A DNA stretch of 64,000 bases from Sporosarcina sp. FSL W7-1349 (GTDB taxonomy: Bacteria > Bacillota > Bacilli > Bacillales_A > Planococcaceae), in NCBI RefSeq assembly GCF_038003045.1, contig NZ_JBBOOK010000002.1, forward strand, positions 310,001 through 374,000. Direction: 5' to 3'. This document shows positions 7,141 to 14,034 of the stretch, in pieces. The position numbers and the translations under genes were made by a program. A model generated the notes under the pieces. It made no database searches, had not been told where the DNA came from, and saw nothing but the letters and a program-made list of their open reading frames with translations. How positions within the stretch are numbered: the first letter of the stretch is position 1; each line of letters starts with the position of its first letter.

Positions 7141-7482
7141 ATGACTAATAAAATCCATATTAGTATCTGCTCCTACTGCAAGTGACTTTATAGATACCAC
7201 AACCAATTGAAAAAGAAGTGACCGCTCAAATCACCTGAATTCTATTAAGAAACTTCACCCCTTAGCCCCTTACACTTTTCACTTGGATTCCGGGACATGG
7301 ATAACATGAATTGATGAATACTAATACGCCATTATTCCATTCATAGCGAAACCTTTTTCTTATTCAGCCCATACAATAGAATAGGTGTAATTGTTTCTGG
7401 CACTTTAGTTGCTTCGCTGTCCCTTTCCATTAAGATTCCGTTATAATGGAACATATGACGACACATGGAAGGAGGGCGTTTG
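7141..7482. other. intergenic region upstream of cls
   Basis: About 340 bp without a convincing gene. A TATAAT at 7442-7447 may be the -10 of the cardiolipin synthase promoter, but no good -35 is present at 16-18 bp. Nothing else is recognised. Confidence 0.4.
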
Positions 7483-8937
7483 GTGACTCACTTGATTAGT
7501 CTGTCTGTTACGATCATCCTCATCCTGAACATCCTCCTGGCAATCGCCCTAATTTTCTTGGAAAGACGAGACCCTACCGCTACATGGGCTTGGCTTCTCG
7601 TTCTGTTCTTCATCCCGTTTTTCGGGTTTTTCATCTACCTCCTACTCGGCAGAAGGTTACGGGAGGATGAACTATTCCGTTGGGAAGGCCGCCATAAAAT
7701 TGGAATTGATCAATTGATTGATTACCAAATCGAAGCGATCGAAGACAGCACGCTCGATTTCCGGTTGGATGATACGGCTCATTACAAAGACATGATTTAC
7801 ATGCACTTGCGAAATAACCATGCGGTCTTGACACAGGATAATGATGTACAGATTTTCAATGACGGAAGAGAAAAATTCGCCTCTCTTCTCAAAGACTTGG
7901 AGCAAGCGAAAGATCATATCCATTTCCAATATTATATTTTGCGTTTGGATAACTTGGGAAACCAGATTTTGGATGTACTTATACGGAAAGCGAAACAAGG
8001 CGTCCGGGTCCGGGTCCTGTTCGATGATATCGGGTCACGCGGGTTACGAAAAAAGCATCTGAGAGAGCTAGTTGAAGCAGGTGGAGAAGTAGAAGCGTTC
8101 TTCCCCGCCATCCTTCCGCTCATCAACCCGCGCTTGAACTATCGGAACCACCGGAAAATCGTTGTCATCGATGGTCGGATCGGCTATATCGGCGGCTTCA
8201 ATGTAGGGGATGAGTATTTAGGATTGTCCAAGCGATTTGGCTACTGGCGGGATACCCATCTCCGGATCGAGGGCAGTGCGTTGCATCCATTGCAAACCCG
8301 TTTCATCCTGGATTGGAATCAAGCCTCCTCCGAAAAGCATCAGATCGAATATTCGGATCGCTACTTCCCGGCCATTCCGCGCAAGGGCAGCGTCGGGATG
8401 CAAATCGTCTCGAGCGGGCCGGATGCGGAGTGGGAACATATTAAAGACGGTTATTTGAAAATGATTTTCCTCGCCAAGAAGTACATTTACATCCAGACCC
8501 CTTACTTCATCCCGGATATCAGCTTCCTGGATGCCCTCCGGATTGCCTGTCTGTCGGGGATTGACGTGCGGATTATGATTCCGAACAAGCCGGATCACAT
8601 GTTTGTCTATTGGGCGACCTATTCGAATGTCGGCAAGCTGTTGAAAGCGGGCGCACGGGTTTATATTTATGATAACGGATTTATCCATACGAAGCAGATT
8701 GTGGTGGATGATGAATTGTCTACCGTTGGTACCGCCAATATCGACGTGCGGAGTTTTAAATTGAACTTTGAAGTGAATGCATTCATCTATGATCGAGAAA
8801 CCTCCCATGCCCTCGCCGAACTATTCGAACATGATATGCAGCTGGCGACCGAATTGACGTTTGAACTGTATGAAGAACGCTCCAGGAGAATCAAATTGAA
8901 AGAGTCGATATCCAGGCTCGTTTCACCAATTTTATAA
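7483..8937 (+). CDS. cls: cardiolipin synthase
   Basis: 484 residues, the normal length for Bacillales Cls. Two N-terminal membrane helices (about 1-55) are followed by two phospholipase D domains. The HKD motifs are HRKIVVIDG from about residue 222 and HTKQIVVDD from about 402, each followed by the conserved GG.N or GTANID segment. The enzyme condenses two phosphatidylglycerol molecules into cardiolipin and glycerol at the membrane. GTG at 7483 is chosen because GGAAGGAGGG ends 6 bases before it; the in-frame ATG at 7465 lies upstream of that site. Single gene with its own terminator, shared with the convergent carboxypeptidase gene. Confidence 0.92.
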   Translation: MTHLISLSVTIILILNILLAIALIFLERRDPTATWAWLLVLFFIPFFGFFIYLLLGRRLREDELFRWEGRHKIGIDQLIDYQIEAIEDSTLDFRLDDTAHYKDMIYMHLRNNHAVLTQDNDVQIFNDGREKFASLLKDLEQAKDHIHFQYYILRLDNLGNQILDVLIRKAKQGVRVRVLFDDIGSRGLRKKHLRELVEAGGEVEAFFPAILPLINPRLNYRNHRKIVVIDGRIGYIGGFNVGDEYLGLSKRFGYWRDTHLRIEGSALHPLQTRFILDWNQASSEKHQIEYSDRYFPAIPRKGSVGMQIVSSGPDAEWEHIKDGYLKMIFLAKKYIYIQTPYFIPDISFLDALRIACLSGIDVRIMIPNKPDHMFVYWATYSNVGKLLKAGARVYIYDNGFIHTKQIVVDDELSTVGTANIDVRSFKLNFEVNAFIYDRETSHALAELFEHDMQLATELTFELYEERSRRIKLKESISRLVSPIL

Positions 8938-8938
8938 G

Positions 8939-8975
8939 AAAAACGGACACCCCATATGCCGGAGTGTCCGTTTTT
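8939..8975. terminator. bidirectional terminator between cls and the carboxypeptidase gene
   Basis: Perfect 12-bp stem AAAAACGGACAC (8939-8950) with GTGTCCGTTTTT (8964-8975), giving a T-run on both strands. Confidence 0.85.
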
Positions 8976-9847
8976 CATTTGATCCCCAAATGCTCTTCCA
9001 ATGTGCTGTTTTGCTGATAAATCTCGTTTGCGATTTTTTCTCCAACATAACGGAAATGCCAGGATTCGTACATATAGCCAGTGATCGCTTCCTTGCCTTT
9101 CGGATAGCGCATGATGAAACCGTATCGATGCGCATTGGCAGCCACCCATTTGCCAGCTTCCGTCTCTTCAAATGTCGACGAGGCCCAGTGCTTTTCAAAG
9201 TTCACTTCCCCGATGTCGAAGGCGAGACCTGTCTGGTGTTCGGAATATCCCGGGCGGGCGCTGTACCGATCCGCCGCCTCCTTACCGTCCCGCGCGACAT
9301 ATCGCTCATACAGCGTCGTCTGGTACTCAAACGACCGATACGTGCTAAAGGCGGTCAGGTTGAAACCGGATAGTTTCGCTTCTGCGGCCATTTTATTGAA
9401 CGCGGCGCGGGCTTCCGGGCTCTCTCCTGGATCATAGTCCTTCGGCAACGGATATTTTTTGCTCGCAATGAGCATCCCTTTGATATACGTCGGCTCGGTC
9501 GGAAGCTCCTGCCCTTCGATATAACCACCTGCATCCACTGCCGGCGGCGCCTCCACTTCAGGAGCCTTTTCCTCCGGTTCGGCTGTAGATGGCGCAGTAG
9601 GTTCCTCTGGTGTCCCTTCCTCGACCTCTCCGCCTGTCGGCAATAAAATCCCCGACTCCTCACCGGGTACTGTTTCTTCCGCTGGCCCTGCATTTCCCTT
9701 CAACCGATTAATACTTTGCTCAATATCCCAATCGTTCATCCCTACCCAAGCGACAGCTCCCGTCATGACAATACCGGATAGGATCAAGGCAATGGTCAAC
9801 CCATTCCCTCTTTTTTTCCTCCGATCGCGATAATTTCTTTTTTTCAT
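8975..9847 (-). CDS. M15 D-alanyl-D-alanine carboxypeptidase (VanY/YodJ-like)
   Basis: 290 residues. A basic N-terminus and one membrane helix (about 15-38) anchor it outside the cell. A linker rich in Glu, Pro and Ala (about 55-115) leads to the M15B peptidase domain. The zinc ligands are visible as SEHQTGLAFDIG (His and Asp) and ESWHFRYVG (His), with a catalytic Glu before the last motif. The family trims the terminal D-Ala from peptidoglycan stem peptides. ATG at 9847 is preferred because GAAGGAAGG precedes it; an in-frame TTG at 9871 has no ribosome binding site. Vancomycin resistance is not implied by this gene alone. Confidence 0.88.
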   Translation of the reverse strand: MKKRNYRDRRKKRGNGLTIALILSGIVMTGAVAWVGMNDWDIEQSINRLKGNAGPAEETVPGEESGILLPTGGEVEEGTPEEPTAPSTAEPEEKAPEVEAPPAVDAGGYIEGQELPTEPTYIKGMLIASKKYPLPKDYDPGESPEARAAFNKMAAEAKLSGFNLTAFSTYRSFEYQTTLYERYVARDGKEAADRYSARPGYSEHQTGLAFDIGEVNFEKHWASSTFEETEAGKWVAANAHRYGFIMRYPKGKEAITGYMYESWHFRYVGEKIANEIYQQNSTLEEHLGIK

Positions 9848-10012
9848 TCCTGCTAGCCTTCCTTCTGCCAAAAATCTCGCTTCTCTGCTGTGTTCTCATT
9901 CTATCATTATGTGTCCATATTCATAACTAGAATACGGCCATCCTCGTCTGGAGCAAACGGAACAGTTTTCGCCTGCCAATAGGACGGTTTAGCGAAGGTT
10001 CTGTTCCTCCAT

Positions 10013-10264
10013 CTACTGGCCCCAGACAATATAAATCAGCATGCCAATGAAGGCAATCCCGAAAAACAAGGCCATGCCGGCCATCCACTTCGATTGCCGT
10101 TCAAATCCCTGTTCACGGAATGATTTCGCACGAAAACCGTTGGTCATGGTGAATAAAGCCGTCATCGCCAGCACTGCATAATTCAGATTCCCCTTGACGA
10201 TGAAATACAGGGAAGCGACTCCAGCCAGCACAATGGCGATTCCCGAAATCCATTTAAAATCCAT
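10013..10264 (-). CDS. small three-helix membrane protein, unknown
   Basis: 83 residues with three hydrophobic segments (about 5-23, 28-42 and 62-81) and a basic loop with FRAKSFREQGFERQSKW between the second and third. GGAGGGG stands 8 bases before the ATG. It lies just downstream of yidC, but a terminator separates them. I do not recognise the family, and nothing visible gives a function. Confidence 0.7.
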   Translation of the reverse strand: MDFKWISGIAIVLAGVASLYFIVKGNLNYAVLAMTALFTMTNGFRAKSFREQGFERQSKWMAGMALFFGIAFIGMLIYIVWGQ

Positions 10265-10275
10265 ATAAGGTCCCC

Positions 10276-10306
10276 TCCAAAAAGGCTGGAGATTGCTCTC
10301 CAGCCT
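10276..10306 (-). terminator. terminator of yidC
   Basis: Perfect 10-bp stem AGGCTGGAGA with TCTCCAGCCT and a 4-base loop, followed on the minus strand by TTTTTGG. Confidence 0.8.
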
Positions 10307-10312
10307 GTTCTG

Positions 10313-11185
10313 TCACTTTTTCTTCTTCTTATTATCCGCTTTTTTGATGTCCTCTTCCAATTCTTCTTCAATTTTCTGGACGTCTTCCTTCGCTTCCGTC
10401 AAATCGACGTTGGCAGCTGTCACTTCTTTATAATAGAATTTCCGGCCAAGGTACGTTTGGAAAATGAGGAGCAGACCCCCGACGGCCCAATATAACGGCA
10501 GAGCCGCCATTGCTTTGAAGGAGATGAACATGATCATGATCGGCGACATGTAGATGAACATCTTCATTTGCTGCTTTTGCTGTTCTGGCATCGTCCAGAG
10601 AGACACACGCGCTTGGACAAAGTATACGAGACCTGCCAGAAGCATCATGATTATATCCGGCTCACCCAGACTGAACCATAGGAATTGGTGCGTCTTCACA
10701 TCTGGCGAGTACAGGATTGCAAAATAGAGCCCCATGATGAACGGCATCTGGATTAATAACGGCAAGCATCCCATGTTCAATGGGTTGACGCCATGCTTTG
10801 AATAGAGACCCATCATTTCTTGCTGAATCTTCATCTGCTCTTCTTTTGGCAGATTTTTTTCACGAGCCTCTTTCATCCGTTTCTGGATGTCTTCCATTTC
10901 AGGACGTAACGCATCCATTTTCACTTTCATCTCTTGCTGGGCCTTATAGTTTTTCAACATCAACGGCATCAGTACAAGCCGGATGAGGACGGTGATCAAA
11001 ATAATCGCCAGACCGTAACTTCCATTGAACTTATCGGCGAAGAAATGAAGCAGGGAGTCCATCGGTTTTACAAAAAAGCTGTAAAACGTGCCCTCTTTGT
11101 TCTCCACACCGGCACATCCGCTTAACAATATGGCGGCCGTCATCAATAAGGTCCATAGACCGATTTTTTTCCTCAATACATTCAC
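10313..11185 (-). CDS. yidC: membrane protein insertase YidC (Oxa1 family, lipoprotein form)
   Basis: 290 residues. A lipoprotein signal ends in LLSGC (Cys24), as in Gram-positive YidC/SpoIIIJ. The Oxa1 core follows, with the conserved LIRLVLMPLMLKNYKAQQEM segment, a charged cytoplasmic hairpin (about 90-130), NPLNMGCLPLLIQMP and three further helices. The C-terminus is a lysine-rich tail. The protein inserts and folds membrane proteins alone or with SecYEG. It is not next to rnpA or jag, so it is probably the second copy (YqjG/YidC2 type). No MifM-like leader peptide was found upstream. The start may be GTG at 11185 or TTG at 11176. Confidence 0.9.
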   Translation of the reverse strand: MNVLRKKIGLWTLLMTAAILLSGCAGVENKEGTFYSFFVKPMDSLLHFFADKFNGSYGLAIILITVLIRLVLMPLMLKNYKAQQEMKVKMDALRPEMEDIQKRMKEAREKNLPKEEQMKIQQEMMGLYSKHGVNPLNMGCLPLLIQMPFIMGLYFAILYSPDVKTHQFLWFSLGEPDIIMMLLAGLVYFVQARVSLWTMPEQQKQQMKMFIYMSPIMIMFISFKAMAALPLYWAVGGLLLIFQTYLGRKFYYKEVTAANVDLTEAKEDVQKIEEELEEDIKKADNKKKKK

Positions 11186-11326
11186 CCACTATTAATCAAT
11201 TGCGCCTAAGACAATGAAAAAATTTGCCGGAGGCTTGCAGTACAAGACTAATGAAAAGTATACCTCAAAAGGTCTGCCCATTACAATGAATGTCCGTTGA
11301 CAATCGAACCGCACAGGGCCCGATTT

Positions 11327-11410
11327 GCCTTAATTTCTGTGCTCTTTGTAGAAATTAAGGCACATTTTCGAACAGTTGCAGGAAAGTTCCGAACGCTTCG
11401 TAGAAATAAA
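11327..11410. repeat. palindromic intergenic repeat
   Basis: GCCTTAATTTCT (11327-11338) and AGAAATTAAGGC (11350-11361) form a perfect 12-bp hairpin. TGTAGAAATTAAGG recurs about 50 bases on as CGTAGAAATAAAGG. It looks like an interspersed palindromic element rather than a terminator, as no T-run follows. It lies between yidC and the intron. Confidence 0.5.
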
Positions 11411-11501
11411 GGAAAATTATGATTCCTATTTTCCCCATAAGGTATCCCGCGCAAGGTCCTCACGATTCAACAGTCCATTTGGAGAAAAACTCTTTTCATA
11501 T

Positions 11502-13386
11502 ATCGAGTAGGAGGGAGTGATTAGCTCCCGACCTCTCACACCACCGTACGTACGGTTCCGTATACGGCGGTTCAATAACTTAAGTATCGACGCTCATACA
11601 AGTGATTCAGGTCTTTCAGACCCCACTTGGTGAGCGTTTCTGCTTTGATTGCTTTATGTAGAGTTTCGCTTTTGGAGACTCTCCAATATCCCTTTCGGGA
11701 ATTTGATACTTTCCAAGCTTCTTCATGTAAAATTCCCAGCCTTCGTAACTGACGGTATTTTGTCCATATCTTCTTCCAACGTTTCCATATCAGTTGACGT
11801 AACCGATGGTTCAGCCATTGTGCCATGGATTTGATAAAACTTTTCATAAAGCCAATTCCATAGTAGTTTATCCAACCTATTGTCACTTGGTTGATTTCTT
11901 TGGCAATCTCGTCAAAGCGGCCCGGGCGATTCCGTTTGGTGATTTTCTTTAATTTTGATTTGAATCGACTTTTTGCGGAGTGATGTGGTCTACAACCCAC
12001 ACCTTTAGATGTGGAATGGAGGCAGAAACCGAGGAACTTGAGTTTGACCGGAGAACCCACCTTGCTCTTTTCTTGGTTCACTGTCAGCTTCAAATCATGT
12101 TCAAGGAACTTTGTAATGCTTTCCAAAACACGTTCCCCTGCTCGCCTGCTTTTCACGTATATGCAGAAATCATCCGCAAATCGTACGAATTTATGCCCCC
12201 GTCTTTCAAGTTCCCTATCTAATTGATTCAAATAGACATTGCTAAGAATCGGGGAGAGTACGCCACCTTGCGGAGCACCTTCTTCTGTTGGACTGATAAG
12301 TCCATCTTCAAGGATGCCACTCTTTAGAAACTTCCATATCAACTTTAGGACAATCTTGTCGTTTATGAACTCTTTTAGATATTCCATCAGCTTCTGATGA
12401 TTAATGGTGTCGAAGTAGCTTTTTAAATCACAATCGACTACCACTCTATAACCTTGTTCATAATATGTGATGGATTGCTTAATGGCTTGATGCTGATTCC
12501 GTTTTGGACGAAAACCATAGCTCCTCTCCGAAAAATGAGGGTCAATGATTTTACCAATCACCTGATAGATGGCTTGTTGAACCATTCGATCCCGTACACA
12601 CGGTATGCCGAGTTTTCGCATTGACCCATCTAACTTTGGAATTTCAACACGTTTTACTGGCAGTGGTTCGTACGAACCGTCTTTCAGCTTTCTAATAAGT
12701 TGGGTTCGGTATTTGGCTACATGACCTAAAAGTTCATCTACTGTCATTTCATCGACACCCGGCGCCCCTTTATTTGCCTTCACTTTCTTACAAGCGTTAA
12801 AGAGGTTGTTGATGTCGACTACTTTATCAATCAAATCGATACCATCCTGTCGCTCCATTTCTGTAAAGACAGGACTGCACGCTCCCGCATATTCTTCGGT
12901 TTCCAACCTATCCCTTTGCGGCCAGCCATCTGCCGATGTTTTCTGTGGTCTTTGCACTGTCTTTACCTCCATTTCATTTCAGGATTATTATTGTTCAGCC
13001 CTTCGTCCTTATGGACTACTATGGCTTCTGCTGACTTCTTACAGTTCAACCTGCCATCACTGACCGGTTTGTTCCTGTGGGATATTCCATCCCTCTTGTC
13101 GGGAACCCCTGTAAGACCTCCCCGGGTAAGAGCTATAACCTTCCTCCCATGTAACCGCTGCATTTACTGTATGGAACTCGGGCAGTATTGGACTTTGTTT
13201 TGTACGGCAAACTCGTCCGTTCCAATTCAGCCTCATATGCAGTTTCTGTCCGTCGGTTCGGGATTTTGCCGCCGGCTTCCTTCAGATTCCACCTCACGGT
13301 GGACACCCTTGCCTTAAGCTAACAGTTCCTACTGCCAAGCCTGTAGTGGACTTTCACCACCAAGTTATAGCCCATGCCGGGCACAC
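11502..13386 (-). mobile_element. group IIC intron (complete, with reverse transcriptase gene)
   Basis: Minus-strand intron of about 1885 bp. Its 5' end reads GTGTGCCCGGCATGGGC (from 13386), typical of bacterial class C introns. Domain V is a hairpin at 11541-11571 (ACCGCC...GGTGGT) directly after the reverse transcriptase stop. Domain VI leads to the 3' end ...CTACTCGAT at 11502. The 5' exon ends in the T-run of the sortase-gene terminator (13391-13420), the hallmark insertion site of group IIC introns. The element looks full length, so it may still splice and move. Confidence 0.85.
11572..12957 (-). CDS. ltrA: group II intron reverse transcriptase/maturase
   Basis: 461 residues. Reverse transcriptase blocks are in order: IPKLDGSMRKLGIP, SYGFRPKRNQHQAIK, VVDCDLKSYFDTINH, GAPQGGVLSPILSN and the catalytic FADDFCIY (Phe in place of Tyr). 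The maturase (X) domain follows (about 340-460), with GWINYYGI and a WK-rich stretch. No C-terminal HNH endonuclease is present, as normal for class C. The protein helps the intron RNA fold and splice and copies it into new DNA sites. GTG at 12957 is preferred because GGAGGT lies 7 bases before it; the in-frame ATG at 12972 lacks a site. No disabling change is seen. Confidence 0.92.
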   Translation of the reverse strand: MQRPQKTSADGWPQRDRLETEEYAGACSPVFTEMERQDGIDLIDKVVDINNLFNACKKVKANKGAPGVDEMTVDELLGHVAKYRTQLIRKLKDGSYEPLPVKRVEIPKLDGSMRKLGIPCVRDRMVQQAIYQVIGKIIDPHFSERSYGFRPKRNQHQAIKQSITYYEQGYRVVVDCDLKSYFDTINHQKLMEYLKEFINDKIVLKLIWKFLKSGILEDGLISPTEEGAPQGGVLSPILSNVYLNQLDRELERRGHKFVRFADDFCIYVKSRRAGERVLESITKFLEHDLKLTVNQEKSKVGSPVKLKFLGFCLHSTSKGVGCRPHHSAKSRFKSKLKKITKRNRPGRFDEIAKEINQVTIGWINYYGIGFMKSFIKSMAQWLNHRLRQLIWKRWKKIWTKYRQLRRLGILHEEAWKVSNSRKGYWRVSKSETLHKAIKAETLTKWGLKDLNHLYERRYLSY

Positions 13387-13390
13387 CGCC

Positions 13391-13420
13391 AAAAACGGGA
13401 GAATGCCAGATTCCCCCGTT
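13391..13420 (-). terminator. terminator of the sortase operon, target of the intron
   Basis: On the minus strand AACGGGGGA, an 8-base loop and TCTCCCGTTTTT form a typical terminator. The intron begins 4 bases after the T-run. Confidence 0.8.
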
Positions 13421-13428
13421 ACTCGCAG

Positions 13429-14025
13429 TTATTCAATTAACTTGGCCTGAACGACCAACCGATATTCATTGGACCGTTTCGGGTAACAGGTGATGAGGGA
13501 TAAAAGGGACAATCCGGGTTGCCGGTCCAGAACCTCCACTTGGTCAGGGCGAACCTTTTGAATATCAAAGATTTCATACTGCAATATGTCCGCTGTTGTT
13601 TCAAAAGTAAAACGCTCTCCTATTTCCAGTTCATCCAAGCGGTTGAAAAATTCCCCGAAGGCGTAGGTCTGATGGCCAGCGATCGCGTAGCTGCCGTCCG
13701 GTGCACCGGGTGCATCCATTCCTTCAATAGCCCCCAAACCAGTCGACAGTACCGATTCGTCGACCCCCATCATGATCGGCTCTTTCAGATCAATGGTCGG
13801 AATGGATAGGATGCCTTCGATGTCCTGTATTTCGGAACCCGGGGAGACATCGGCCGCTTCCAGCTTGTTCGGTGCGGCACCGGCTTCCGCCTGGATAGCA
13901 GCAAACGCATCCAGTCGGCCCTCCCTTGCCGAGTCGTTTTGTCTCAGTCCGAGAGAGACGATCAGTGTAACTGCCAATCCTGACAAGATCAACAGATTTC
14001 CAATCCAAGTCATCCGCTTTTTCAT
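13429..14025 (-). CDS. srtD: class D-like sortase
   Basis: 198 residues. A membrane helix (about 10-27) anchors an external sortase domain. The catalytic triad is readable: His118 in AIAGHQTY, Cys180 in SLITCYPK and Arg189 in SNEYR. The LITCYP context and short length fit class D. Sortases cut surface proteins at an LPXTG-like signal and join them to peptidoglycan. The upstream gene encodes such a protein (LPKTG), its natural substrate, and its stop codon lies 9 bp before this start. ATG at 14025 is chosen because TAGGTGA precedes it; GTG 14034 and ATG 14031 are alternatives. Third gene of the 18.05-13.43 kb operon. Confidence 0.85.
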   Translation of the reverse strand: MKKRMTWIGNLLILSGLAVTLIVSLGLRQNDSAREGRLDAFAAIQAEAGAAPNKLEAADVSPGSEIQDIEGILSIPTIDLKEPIMMGVDESVLSTGLGAIEGMDAPGAPDGSYAIAGHQTYAFGEFFNRLDELEIGERFTFETTADILQYEIFDIQKVRPDQVEVLDRQPGLSLLSLITCYPKRSNEYRLVVQAKLIE

Positions 14026-14034
14026 CGGCATCAC

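Noticed and set aside
8218..8808. 196-codon minus-strand frame inside cls
   Set aside because: Antisense to the catalytic part of cardiolipin synthase, with no start signal.
11186..11326. MifM-like leader peptide controlling yidC
   Set aside because: No minus-strand frame with a start, ribosome binding site and arrest-type C-terminus was found in the gap.
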